Assembly (NCBI GenBank): GCA_035582835.1 | Contig: JAYKAV010002319.1 | Coordinates: 62,001-126,000, forward strand | Source: Phoebastria nigripes | Lineage: Eukaryota > Chordata > Aves > Procellariiformes > Diomedeidae | Length of the DNA stretch: 64,000 bases | Reading direction: 5' to 3' | Shown: piece by piece, positions 25,601 to 33,600 of the stretch | Position numbering within the stretch: the first letter of the stretch is position 1 | Layout: each line of letters begins with the position of its first letter | The notes under the pieces: model-generated | What the model was told of the DNA's origin: nothing | Databases searched by the model: none | What the model saw: only the letters and a program-made list of their open reading frames with translations | Translations under genes and position numbers: made by a program

Positions 25601-28600
25601 GGATTAAGGTATTGGCTAGAAGCAGCTTTCTGGCACAAAAAAATTTAGGAAACTGGAAATGAGAATGAAAAAAGTGGGCGGAGAAGAAAGAAGCAGATGC
25701 CACTATTCACTGCAAACAAAAAAATTAAGAGTAATTCACATTTCTCCCCAAATCCCATTATTTTCAGCACCACTCAAGCAGGCAAATGACTTTAAGAACA
25801 GTGAGAAATATAAAAAAAGTTAGTTGGAAGAAGAGGGTGAAACAATTAAGTTCAGGCTTTAACAAAAAAGTTAAATTTGGTGGTCTCAACCTAATCCAGA
25901 GGTTTATCCACAAACTATTAGCATAGGATTTGCTGACTCTGTTCTCATTGTGTGTCTTTCTCAGATATTATCCATTGTTGTCTAATTAGACAAGTCACTC
26001 AAAATAATATAAGAAAGTCATCAAAAACATGTCTAATCAGCTGTAATGCCACCACTCACTTTATGTAAAAGCCAAGTTACCAGAAGAAAATTGTTTTGCT
26101 TTTTCTTGGACTACAAATAATACGCAGCACATCCTTACAGTGATAAATCTAACTGTCCAGTGGGCTGCTTAGCAGCCATCAGCTATGGAGAAGTGACTAC
26201 TTCTCTCTATTAGGCACTAGCAAGCTCACATCTGCAACATTGTGTGTAGTTTTGGGCCTCCCAGGATGCAGGAGATCTCAAGAAATGAGATCACATCCAG
26301 TGAAGGGCCTTCTAAGATGGTTATGGGGCTGCTCTACCTGACACACAGGAGCCGTTGGGAGACTTGGGTTTGCTCACCCTGAGAAGAGAAAGCTAAGTGA
26401 GCTAACTGTAGTCATCCACAACCTAATAGGAACTGCAGAGAAGGTGAGGCCTGACTTCTCAGAAGTGCACAGTGAAAGGACAAAAAAAAAAGTCACAAGG
26501 TGCAGGAAGGGACACTGTGACTGGATACAAGGAAAAAGAAGTTCACAGGGAGGGTGGTTAAGCACAGGATCAAGAGANGCAGTAGAATCTCCATCCTCGC
26601 AGATTTGCAGAGCTCAATCAAGAAAGGCTCTCCAAATTAGCTCTAGTCCCAGCAAGAGGCTGGACTAGATCTCCAGATGCCCCCTCTGCCCTAAATCATT
26701 CTGAGCTCTTTCTAGCTACCATTTTCCCCATAACTGAATACTATTTCAAACACTAGAAAACCAGATTCTCCCTAGCAAATTGGCAAATAAATCAATTAAC
26801 ATATACATTAGTAATCTGATTAATTTAAACAGGCACTTATTGTCAGATTATAGTCAGAAGTCCCAAGGCAGAGGGCAAACAGGTAAAACCCAAAATTAAT
26901 GTTCTAGCAACAAATGCAATGAGCAATTCCAGATGCTGGATTTGCTATCAAGTGCTGTCCCACACTGTGCCTAAGTTTTATTTAATATCTTGCTAATATG
27001 TAGTTAATATGAGGCTTCCAACTTCCGCACAGAAGTTTCTATTGGAAGACAAAGACACTCTTAGCCTATTTAGGCTCCTTCTCCGAATATCTTCAGGAAT
27101 ATCTGCTGCTGCTCCAAGCTGTATGGCTTATACTTAGCAGAAAGTAGTATCTTCTGTTTATATTTCCACTCCTTTCACAAGGCTTTTCAAAAAACTGCTG
27201 TAGAACTGACTGGTTTTGTCACTACCACACTACTGCTTCTTCCTGGACAAAGCCACAAAGAGAAGCATTTCTTATGTGCTTATCTGAAAGATTAACTTCA
27301 TTGTTACAAGTAGTAGAAATTTGCAAGAGCACAAAAAGTTTCACAAAAGTTTCAGCAGCCATTGTGCACTAACTCCCCTCTCCCCTTCAAACAACAGGGA
27401 AGTAATTACTGCTGTCAAATATGGGTTTAAAGTGAAACATCCGCTGGTCATTTTTTAGTTAAGAAACACATCACGAATTCTGTGAATATAGGAGAGTAAT
27501 TCAGACCTTGCAAAACTGAAAAAAAATCCCAAATACCTTTAGTATGTACCTCAGGTAAGTATTTTAGGAGTTTAACATGAAAGCAAAGGGAGAGAATAAT
27601 GAAAGTATGTTTTGATTATCTGCAAGAGTAAAGCCTATTCCAGCAGACACTGATCAATAGCTTTCTCCATCTGCATGTATTCCCCTCCCTCATTACATGT
27701 GCACATACTTTTTATTTTTCAAAAGGCACCCAGACACAGACACCCGATAAAAGTATTTTTGGCACGTACCACTTAGTGTTATATTACATACTAATGACAT
27801 GCTGAGATTAAGCAATTGTATGAACACAACAAAACCTCATCTTTCTGCAGCAATGTCAGCAGAAGCTATGTTCTAGTAAACATGCAGTTACCCACTATCT
27901 GAAGTTGCTGGTAAGGTGAAACTAGAACACCAAGAAACAGTACAAAATTATAGTAAAAACTATATTTATTTTTGAAGTACTACATAGGAGTTCTCTGTCA
28001 CTTCATTTTTTCCAAAAGAGAAATTATTCTGATTTGGAGTATTGCTGAAAACTCCAGCAACACCTATACTTTCTCCCTTACTGAAAAAATCTACATGAAG
28101 TATTACCCCCTACCAACTTCATAAAACAGTAACAGATTGGAAAATTATAAGCTTTCAAATACAGCTATTAAGAATTCACGTATTCAGGATTGCATGTCCT
28201 AACATTTTACAGCAGTAAGCGGTGCATGTTTACTGCTGGTACCATCCTAATTAAAAACAACTAAAAAGTATCATTACCATACTTGGCGCCTCCAAGCTTT
28301 GAGACATTGTAGAACTTCTTTTGTGGATAGCTTCCTAATGCTTCAATTACGGGCTGGTAAGGGCTTCCTGGGGGGGGGGGGGGGGGGGAAGAAAAAAAAA
28401 AAAGTTACCATAAAAGAATGGAAGGTTTGAGCACTGATAGAGGACTCATAAGAACAGCTTTTTATTTCTGATTTCACCAAAAATAATGTTCCTCTAGGAC
28501 TATAAGTAAATCGTAATATGGAAATATTTCTAAATGGATTGAGACACCTAATGATGTAGATGTGTGACTAAGATGAATTTTAAAAGTGTCTGTAACACTA

Positions 28601-29942
28601 GGTATATACAGGTCATGCAAGTAATCAGCATAGTCTCACACCTGAATACATTTGACCTTTATTGTCTCAGTTTACCATCTACAAAACAGGATAAATGCAC
28701 CTCACCAACTCAGATAAGAGATACAGGTCTTAATATAGTAGAAAACATAAAGCATTAAGTGCTAGGCTAATGACAAGCAAACAAAAGACAAAAATAAACC
28801 TTGTAACAGCTATTAGGTGGAGGGAATAAATAACTTCTTTTAAGAAGTAGTGGTTCACAAAAGGAATGTTTTAATTCATTTGCTAGCAAACTAAAGGGAC
28901 AGTGCCAATGATATACTCCCTCAGGCCTAAAGAACTTCATATAGTAAAAGTTTAAGGAAATAAAATCTATATTACAAACAGTGGGGAAAATGGTGTTAGT
29001 TCCGACATCACTGAGCTGCTCCTGCGAGCACAAATACCAAATGCTGGATCTGCAGCAGAACCCTTACCCTTTGTTTGCTGTTTGCTTTGATCTTAATACA
29101 CTACAGTTACGCTTTCATTGCAAAGCAAATACTACATCATCAACAGCTAAGAAAAACTGCGTCACTTGAACATCCAAACAATTAACATGACCCCCCAAAT
29201 TAAGCCGAGTACCGTTTAGGCCTCAGCCCAACGAGCAGGCACCTTTATGGGCACGACATCCCTCGCTCGCCGCAGCGTTTGCGGCAGAGGGAACCGAAAG
29301 AGGGACAAAAATGCTTGTCAGGAATAACGGGAGGCCCGGCGGGACGGGCTTACGGCTGCGGCCAGGCGCCCCGGGCAGCCGCCGGCGAGCGGGCGGGCCC
29401 CGACGCCGGCCCCACCGCCGCCGAGAACAAAGCGCCTCCCGCGGCGGGGGNNNNNNNNNNNNNNNNNNNNNNNNNNNNNNNNNNNNNNNNNNNNNNNNNN
29501 NNNNNNNNNNNNNNNNNNNNNNNNNNNNNNNNNNNNNNNNNNNNNNNNNNNNNNNNNNNNNNNNNNNNNNNNNNNNNNNNNNNNNNNNNNNNNNNNNNNN
29601 NNNNNNNNNNNNNNNNNNNNNNNNNNNNNNNNNNNNNNNNCCGCAGGCCCGGGGCAGCGCTCCCGCACAAAGGGCCGCCGGCGGTCGCGCAACGGCGCCG
29701 GGAGGGAGAGGTCAGCGGGGCAGGAGACATGAACCGCCTCGCGCCGCCTCACACCGCCGGGGGCCGCGCTCGGGCCGGGCCGGGCCGGCCCCACTCCGCC
29801 GCCGGCCAGTGCGGAGGGGGCGAGGCGATGGCCCATGCCGCGGGGGTCCCGCCGGGCGGGGTAGCGGCGGCCCCCGAGGCCAGAGGCAGCGCCGTGGCCG
29901 GCGGCGAGCCCGCTCCTACTGACCTGACCTAACAGGGTCCAT
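5900..29942 (-). CDS. IREB2: IREB2, iron regulatory protein 2 (22 coding exons, complete)
   Basis: Cytosolic RNA-binding protein of the aconitase superfamily. When iron is low it binds iron-responsive elements in mRNAs such as ferritin and transferrin receptor; when iron is replete it is degraded through FBXL5. Exons, from 5' to 3' of the gene: 29924-29942, 28278-28367, 24834-24999, 23498-23635, 21268-21489, 19358-19427, 17961-18144, 17304-17443, 16247-16418, 14787-14887, 14204-14320, 12851-13010, 11848-11983, 11038-11122, 10259-10415, 9865-9989, 9468-9572, 9038-9180, 7722-7869, 7511-7633, 6652-6837, 5900-6010. They join to 2898 nt, 965 residues, against 963 in human. Every junction keeps frame and uses GT-AG. 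Visible marks: the IRP2-only insert (residues about 138-212), which separates it from ACO1/IRP1; a CP..H heme-type motif at C203-P204-H206; the TDSHTT motif near 281-286; cluster-type cysteines C514, C580 and C583; and a C-terminal GSSRD motif. Start: ATGG with a purine at -3 (AGCGATGG), in the CpG island. Confidence 0.99.
6652..6837 (-). CDS. IREB2: IREB2 coding exon 21
   Basis: Encodes residues 868-929 ([33 protein letters not shown] through MTLDIK). The acceptor is TGCAG, the donor AAG/GTATCT. Confidence 0.97.
7511..7633 (-). CDS. IREB2: IREB2 coding exon 20
   Basis: Encodes residues 827-867, including [21 protein letters not shown]855 occupies the position of the aconitase catalytic serine (S778 in IRP1), which I recall as asparagine in human IRP2. 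The acceptor is CACAG. The donor CTG/GTACTG is the weakest in the gene but is the only in-frame choice. Confidence 0.95.
7722..7869 (-). CDS. IREB2: IREB2 coding exon 19
   Basis: Encodes residues 777-826, including [20 protein letters not shown] and [13 protein letters not shown]. The SYGARRGND stretch belongs to the RNA- and substrate-facing arginine region of domain 4. The acceptor is TCTAG, the donor ACG/GTAAAA. Confidence 0.97.
7870..9037 (-). other. IREB2 intron 18
   Basis: Non-coding AT-rich intron. It contains the plus-strand exon-like segment at 8484-8541, reported separately as a finding. Nothing else is recognised. Confidence 0.8.
9038..9180 (-). CDS. IREB2: IREB2 coding exon 18
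   Basis: Encodes residues 730-777, including [20 protein letters not shown] and [14 protein letters not shown], the start of the swivelling domain 4. The acceptor is TTTAG, the donor AAGG/GTGAGG. Confidence 0.97.
9209..9232. repeat. AAC trinucleotide microsatellite in IREB2 intron 17
   Basis: A run of six AAC units next to a G-rich stretch (9190-9207), immediately upstream (in transcript sense) of the exon 18 acceptor region. Simple repeat, no coding role. Confidence 0.85.
9468..9572 (-). CDS. IREB2: IREB2 coding exon 17
   Basis: Encodes residues 695-729 ([32 protein letters not shown]), the usual IRP linker into domain 4. The acceptor is TGTAG, the donor CTT/GTAAGT. Confidence 0.96.
9865..9989 (-). 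CDS. IREB2: IREB2 coding exon 16
   Basis: Encodes residues 653-694 ([19 protein letters not shown] through KELKEKME). The acceptor is CTCAG, the donor GAG/GTAAGA. Confidence 0.96.
10259..10415 (-). CDS. IREB2: IREB2 coding exon 15
   Basis: Encodes residues 601-653, including [20 protein letters not shown] and [13 protein letters not shown]. The NFEGR block is an aconitase-family signature. The acceptor is TTTCAG, the donor TTGG/GTAAGT. Confidence 0.97.
11038..11122 (-). CDS. IREB2: IREB2 coding exon 14
   Basis: Encodes residues 572-600, with the [15 protein letters not shown] motif. C580 and C583 correspond to the second and third cluster-ligand cysteines of IRP1. The acceptor is TGTAG, the donor CAG/GTGAAG. 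Confidence 0.97.
11848..11983 (-). CDS. IREB2: IREB2 coding exon 13
   Basis: Encodes residues 527-572 ([43 protein letters not shown]), a conserved aconitase block. The acceptor sits behind a 21-base T run. The donor is TTGG/GTAAGT. Confidence 0.97.
12851..13010 (-). CDS. IREB2: IREB2 coding exon 12
   Basis: Encodes residues 474-527. It carries [18 protein letters not shown], in which C514 matches the first cluster-ligand cysteine of IRP1 (C437 there). The acceptor is TCTAG, the donor GCAG/GTATGT. Confidence 0.97.
13425..13480 (+). repeat. short CR1 LINE 3' tail in IREB2 intron 11
   Basis: Contains CCAGAGGTCCCTTTCAACAT followed by CAACCATTCTGTGAA, close to the 3' end of chicken-repeat-1 (CR1) LINEs. 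It is antisense to the host gene and heavily 5'-truncated. The left limit is uncertain. Confidence 0.6.
14204..14320 (-). CDS. IREB2: IREB2 coding exon 11
   Basis: Encodes residues 435-473, including [20 protein letters not shown] and [10 protein letters not shown]. The acceptor follows a T run and is TTTAG. The donor is AAG/GTTTGT, a weaker GT site. Confidence 0.95.
14787..14887 (-). CDS. IREB2: IREB2 coding exon 10
   Basis: Encodes residues 401-434 ([19 protein letters not shown] through REPEYSQ). The acceptor is TAAG, the donor CAG/GTATGC. Confidence 0.95.
16247..16418 (-). CDS. IREB2: IREB2 coding exon 9
   Basis: Encodes residues 344-401, including [15 protein letters not shown] and [16 protein letters not shown], nearly identical to other vertebrate IRP2. 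The acceptor is ACAG, the donor ACAG/GTAAAG. An 84-base poly-T run (minus strand) starts about 135 bases upstream of the acceptor. Confidence 0.97.
16554..16637. repeat. 84-base poly(A) tract in IREB2 intron 8
   Basis: A on the plus strand throughout, interrupted once by T at 16603 and followed by AAAAC-type repeats. In the IREB2 transcript this is poly(U), ending about 135 bases upstream of the exon 9 acceptor. No retroposon body is recognisable on either side, so it looks like an expanded microsatellite. Its exact length in a draft assembly is unreliable. Confidence 0.85.
17304..17443 (-). CDS. IREB2: IREB2 coding exon 8
   Basis: Encodes residues 297-343 ([20 protein letters not shown] through [10 protein letters not shown]), conserved aconitase-fold sequence. 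The acceptor is CCAG, the donor AAG/GTAAGT. Confidence 0.97.
17961..18144 (-). CDS. IREB2: IREB2 coding exon 7
   Basis: Encodes residues 236-297, with [22 protein letters not shown] and the aconitase-family signature around [22 protein letters not shown]. The acceptor is TTACAG, the donor TGGG/GTAAGT. Confidence 0.97.
19358..19427 (-). CDS. IREB2: IREB2 coding exon 6
   Basis: Encodes residues 212-235 ([24 protein letters not shown]), rejoining the insert to the aconitase fold. The acceptor is CCTAG, the donor AAG/GTATGT. It restores codon phase 0. Confidence 0.95.
21021..21145 (+). repeat. G-rich imperfect repeat with a G-quadruplex motif in IREB2 intron 5
   Basis: Repeated GCACGGGGCAGGG-like units. 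The run 21091-21113 has four G tracts of three or more with loops A, CCAGA and CA, a textbook G-quadruplex pattern on the plus (template) strand. The transcript is C-rich here, starting about 120 bases after the exon 5 donor. Confidence 0.7.
21268..21489 (-). CDS. IREB2: IREB2 coding exon 5, IRP2-specific cysteine-rich insert
   Basis: Encodes residues 138-212, the roughly 73-residue segment that IRP1/ACO1 lacks. It contains C170, C176 and C180 in [13 protein letters not shown] and a Cys-Pro-Phe-His motif at 203-206 in [13 protein letters not shown]. In mammals this segment has been linked to iron- and heme-dependent turnover, and the CP/H pair to heme binding. That the function carries over is inferred. 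The acceptor is TTACAG, the donor CTGA/GTATGA. Confidence 0.97.
23498..23635 (-). CDS. IREB2: IREB2 coding exon 4
   Basis: Encodes residues 92-138 ([15 protein letters not shown] through [17 protein letters not shown]), a strongly conserved aconitase-fold block. The acceptor is TTTAG, the donor ATG/GTAACG. Confidence 0.96.
24819..24829. repeat. short CA/GT repeat abutting the IREB2 exon 3 donor
   Basis: On the transcribed strand the donor GTAAGT is followed at once by GTGTGTGTGTG. Short UG runs next to donors can bind CELF or TDP-43-type splicing factors. Any effect here is speculative. Confidence 0.8.
24834..24999 (-). CDS. IREB2: IREB2 coding exon 3
   Basis: Encodes residues 37-92, including [19 protein letters not shown] and ending in VVLQDFT, typical of aconitase/IRP domain 1. 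The acceptor is CTAG and the donor AC/GTAAGT. The donor runs directly into an intronic GT repeat. Confidence 0.96.
26160..26706 (+). mobile_element. degenerate CR1 LINE 3' fragment in IREB2 intron 2
   Basis: Recognisable CR1 landmarks in order: GTGTGTAGTTTTGGGCCTCC near 26250, a GAAGGGCC segment near 26300, CACCCTGAGAAGAGAAAGC near 26380, AGTGCACAGTGAAAGGACAA near 26460, AGTAGAATCTCCATCCTCGC near 26580, and GGCTGGACTAGATCTCCAGA near 26660, ending in CCTAAATCATTCTGAG. It is antisense to IREB2, with many small indels and no open reading frame, so it is an old dead copy. CR1 is the dominant LINE of birds and other sauropsids. Confidence 0.85.
28278..28367 (-). CDS. IREB2: IREB2 coding exon 2
   Basis: Encodes residues 7-37, ending in the conserved [13 protein letters not shown] segment at the N-terminus of domain 1. 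The acceptor is CAG preceded by an unusual homopolymeric C run (28370-28388 read on the minus strand), with a T-rich stretch behind it. The donor is TATG/GTAATG. Confidence 0.95.
28370..28388. repeat. 19-base G/C homopolymer at the IREB2 exon 2 acceptor
   Basis: G on the plus strand. On the minus strand it is a C run whose last C is part of the CAG acceptor of exon 2, so it forms the proximal polypyrimidine tract. Upstream of it is a T-rich run (28389-28403). Confidence 0.9.
28640..28765 (+). repeat. probable MIR-type SINE remnant in IREB2 intron 1
   Basis: CTCAGTTTACCATCTACAAA followed by ACAGGATAAATGCACCTCAC and a TAAAGCATTAAG stretch follow the 3' half of the ancient mammalian-wide (amniote) interspersed repeat. 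It is highly diverged, and the 5' limit is uncertain. Confidence 0.5.
29451..29640. other. assembly gap (190 N)
   Basis: An unresolved run of N inside the GC-rich first intron of IREB2, where short-read assemblies often fail. The flanks are nearly pure G/C. No coding exon is missing, because exons 1 and 2 join in frame. Confidence 0.98.
29924..29942 (-). CDS. IREB2: IREB2 coding exon 1
   Basis: Encodes residues 1-6 (MDPVRS) and the first base of a glycine codon. The start codon is at 29940-29942 in the context AGCGATGG. The donor is CAG/GTCAGT at 29923-29922. A very short first coding exon in a CpG island is also the arrangement in human IREB2. A competing GT lies 5 bases upstream, but only this donor gives the correct phase into exon 2. 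Confidence 0.9.
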
Positions 29943-30019
29943 CGCTGGCGACCATATTAACTCTGCGGGGAGGGGAGCGGGGGGCCGGGGGGAGCTGGCC
30001 CGGGCGGGGCGGCCCCAGC

Positions 30020-30029
30020 TCTCGCGAGA
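30020..30029. promoter_or_regulatory. TCTCGCGAGA element, copy 1
   Basis: A perfect palindromic TCTCGCGAGA, about 80 bases upstream of the IREB2 start codon, on the left arm of a long inverted repeat. This motif is a known CpG-island promoter element bound by BANP when unmethylated. Confidence 0.8.
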
Positions 30030-30068
30030 CTGCTCCCAGAGCCGCGAGACCGCGGGCGCTAGGCGCTG

Positions 30069-30078
30069 TCTCGCGAGA
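30069..30078. promoter_or_regulatory. TCTCGCGAGA element, copy 2
   Basis: A second perfect copy on the right arm of the inverted repeat, 49 bases from copy 1. Near-matches follow at 30109-30118 (GCTCGCGAGA), 30153-30162 (GCTCGCGAGG) and 30208-30217 (TCTCGCGATA). Confidence 0.8.
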
Positions 30079-30600
30079 GTTGGGGCCGCCCTGCCCGGGC
30101 CTCCCGCCGCTCGCGAGACCCTCCGTGGTGCAGCGCAGAAAAGGACAAGCGCGCTCGCGAGGCTTTGCGGAGAGGGCGGAAGTAGCCAAGCAAGGGAAGC
30201 CGCCTGCTCTCGCGATACTTGGGAGGCCAATGACGAAGGTAGCGGGGGCGGAGCTGCCCTCCGGGGAAGCGCTTCGAGCACGGGGCGCCTGCGGCCCCTG
30301 CGCGAGCGGGGCCGCGGGCACCGCCTATTGGCCGCCGTCCCGGGTACGTGCGGCCCCACGTGATGTGGCTGCGGCTTGCGCGGCAGTGCGGGTCTCGGCT
30401 TCAGTCGGCCCGCCCCGGCCTAACGGTCTCTCGGGCAGCGGCCGTCGCCGAGGCCTTCCCGTGCCCGCGGGCCTTGTTCACCCGCCCGAACCGAGGGTGG
30501 TGCCTGTGGGGCCGAGGCGCCTGTCCGCAGCCCCTGGGCTCGGCCCCGCAGCACATGGGCTTGTAGGCGCCCAGTGAGGCCGGGGCGATGGTGCCTCACG

Positions 30601-33600
30601 TCAGCTGCCGAAGGGTTTCACGGCAGCCCGTGCTAGCGCAAGCCGGGCCTGCGGTGGTCGTGGTCTTTTCCCTGGCTGCACAACCCCTTCCCTCCCACCA
30701 GCAGCAAGCAGCCACCCAAGCTGGGGCAGGCAGCAGCCCTGTCTGAGGGGCTCTTGCAGAGGCATTTGAGGCTTGCAATGGATTAAAGTAAAGCGTTGTA
30801 ACAAAGCTCTTAACGCTTTTCACAAGAGTAACATCGTTAGGCTGAAACTGAAGTAAGGATGCCTGTTTCCCTTAGCAGCATTTACCAGAGCACCCCGCAG
30901 ATACAGGACCATTGCAGCAGCGCTCCAGGATTCACGTTACGTTGCTCTTTGCTGCAATTCATCATGTTCTTGCCTTCCACTGCTAAGATGGCATAGGATG
31001 GCCTTTAAGGAAATAAACAAGTACTAACAAACCTCTCCCAGAGCAGAGCGTTAAAAACCCCCATGAGCTGATTCCTGATGCAGAGCATTAACGTTACCAC
31101 AGCCCACACTGGAAAGAGTGGAAAGACATGCTGTCGGCATTCTGTCACACAGCCGGGCTTAACCTTGCTCTGGTCTTAGTCTCTGATGCTAGATTTCTTT
31201 GGCAGTTTTTTTTCTTTTCATACTTTTCTTCTTTTCTTGCTTTCAAATGATGATTTTTTTCTTAGCTGGATGATGGAATTTTATTTTTGTCTTGACCTTC
31301 AGTGCAACAGTGGCAGTACATGAGGTCACACTCAAAGTGGTGACCAAGTCAAGCAATACTAGTTTCTCCAGGCTATAAGACTTAGGTAATATCTAGGGTT
31401 TAGACACTTAACGCAGCCAGAACTTATCACCAGGCTCAGGCAACAAAGAAGATTACCAAAAAGATGTCTGTGGCTCGGCCTCTAATTGATCCATTTTCCC
31501 TTTTGCCTGCATCTGTTTTGACCTAAACTGCCCTTGCCTTCCTAAACTGTGAGAGAATGACTTGACACACTGATTGCAAAAGTTATACTCAAAACTGCAT
31601 GAGCAACCATAATTCTGGCATCTTTTTACCTGTTCTACATTGCAATGATGTCTGGCATATCTTTCAGAGACCACAGGTGGAAGGAACTAGATCGATGGGA
31701 AGGAAGATGGTAGAAGATCTGGCCTAGACGTGTCTAGAGGAGCTCACCCAATTCAGTTGTGTAAAGCATGTTCAGGATGCCAGAAGCTGTCTGTTTCTTT
31801 GGACAGATTATTTATGTGTGGCATCTTGTTTATAGCTTTCACCCTTGTTGGATCAGTGCAGTCATTTTTCATTACAAAGCTCAGATAAGCAGTGATGGCT
31901 GCAGTCTAATATCTTGGCGCAAAGGGCAGTTTTACCCTCTGCTCCCCAGTGCACGCGGCTGCCTCACACGTGCTGGCCACGCGTTAGCTCCCAGAGGACT
32001 TTGGCAGGAGTTTCTGGTGTCAGTGCTGGGAGGTGCAGTGACGAGCAGATGAAGTGTTGGCAGTCAAATGATGGCAGCTTTGTCTCTTGACAAATTCAGA
32101 TAAGATGCATCTCCAGGGACATTCTGCACCACCACTGACCCACTTGTTTTCCTTTGTGAAAGACACCTCCAGTCTCACAGGGCTGAGTCCACAGGATGCC
32201 AGGGACAAAGTGACTTCTGGTTATCTTCCACTGATGGCTGAAGGCTGACTTTGGTGGGTCAGGTACATCCGGGGAAAGGAATTTTCGGGAGTATGGAGTA
32301 TTTTGTGTTCATGTGCTAAATCCTTTAGCACCAAATATTTAGGTTTTTATGCCCTTCTTACATATCAGACAGATTTTTGAAAAGCAAATCCCATATATAT
32401 TTGGTTTTAACACAATGTTTGGCCATTTGATGTTTGGCTTTTTAATATTGATTTATACTGAAAATTTTCTTTCTTTTTGCTTATTAGCACCTGGGCTACT
32501 CCATTGTTCTGCATACTTTTTTTTTGTGTGTGTGTGATTCTTTTAGAATCATGGAGCTCTTTAAGGTGTTGTGTAACAGACTAGGAAGAAAAATGTTTCT
32601 GCAGTTTCCGGAATGTTTTCTCCATTTCCTAGCTGGCATCCAACATCCTGAAATAAGTAAAATTCAAGGGAGAGCTTATCCAGAAGAAAAACAGGGATGG
32701 GTATTGCTGGTTTGTAATTAGAGCTGACAGAAGCAGGCTAAATGGGAGTGTCTTAGTGAAGAAGAGAATGTGAATAGAAGGAATTACTTTGTGCTACTTC
32801 TGCAAAAGGCAGTCACTCCACAGAGAGAATTTCAGTATTGTTGTTCACCATATTTCAGCCTTCAAATAGAGAAAGCAGTTTTGTTGTGGAAAAAGCTGAG
32901 CTAAATAATGCTCTCAGGTCTGCGTTCCACAGCAGTATCACATAAAAGAGAGACCATATCAAGACAGAAAGAGAGAACCCGATGTAATGCAAGACACTTT
33001 TCTAGTTGTGCCTTTCTTTTGTCTTCCTCCCTTTTTCTATAAAGATGGATGAAAGACAATAGCAGGAACAACCAGACAGCACCCACACCATACATTCCTC
33101 TACAGGAGAAGCAGGTTGGTCCAACAGTTTGAAGTACAGCCCTTTGAATCAAATCGCTTCTAATTCTGGCTACACACAGACATACGACTGTTGTATTTAG
33201 AGCTCGAATGCAGTAAATCTTACACAGTTCTCCTAAGGCAGTGAGAAATCTTTCAAGGAGGAGAGTAAAACTTAATTTTCATACCTAGCTATAGATGAAA
33301 AAAATAACAGAAACTGAAATTTTTTTCCCACATGAGTGAGTTTAGGAGATTAAGAATGAAAACTTGGGAAACCTCTGTAGAATATTTACTTAAGAAATTT
33401 AGGTCAGTCCAATCCATCGCGTCTAAGATCCGCAAGTGAATCTACAGAGGTGGGTAAGGCACATAGTAATCTATGCATAGACTAAGTCAAAGTTGGAGCT
33501 AGTTGGGGCAGCTAATTAAAAAGATCACAAAGACATTTTGACATTGGCATATTTTCAGTAACAAACTGAAAAAAGGGTTTGTAAAATTCATGTTGGACAA

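Larger units (their letters stand above)
29998..30100. repeat. long inverted repeat in the IREB2 promoter/5' UTR
   Basis: Arms 29998-30029 and 30069-30100 are reverse complements at 30 of 32 positions, separated by 39 bases. Each arm ends inward in a perfect TCTCGCGAGA. If transcribed in the 5' UTR it would form a very stable GC-rich hairpin. Confidence 0.9.
29200..30600 (-). promoter_or_regulatory. IREB2 CpG-island promoter
   Basis: Continuous GC- and CpG-rich sequence spanning exon 1, interrupted by the assembly gap. It is TATA-less. Within about 280 bases upstream of the start codon there are two perfect TCTCGCGAGA elements and three near-matches. CCAAT occurs at 30227-30231 on the plus strand and at 30327-30331 on the minus strand, and an E-box CACGTG at 30357-30362. 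This is typical of a housekeeping, dispersed-start promoter. The exact transcription start cannot be read from sequence. Confidence 0.85.

Noticed and set aside
29279..30577. Open frames of 130-217 codons around IREB2 exon 1
   Set aside because: They run through the N gap or through CpG-island sequence in several frames at once. The real coding content is only the 19-base exon 1.
31319..31347. AGGTCA half-sites as a retinoic acid response element near CRABP1
   Set aside because: They are arranged as an inverted pair with an 11-12 base gap, not a direct repeat with 1, 2 or 5 bases, and they sit over 20 kb from CRABP1.
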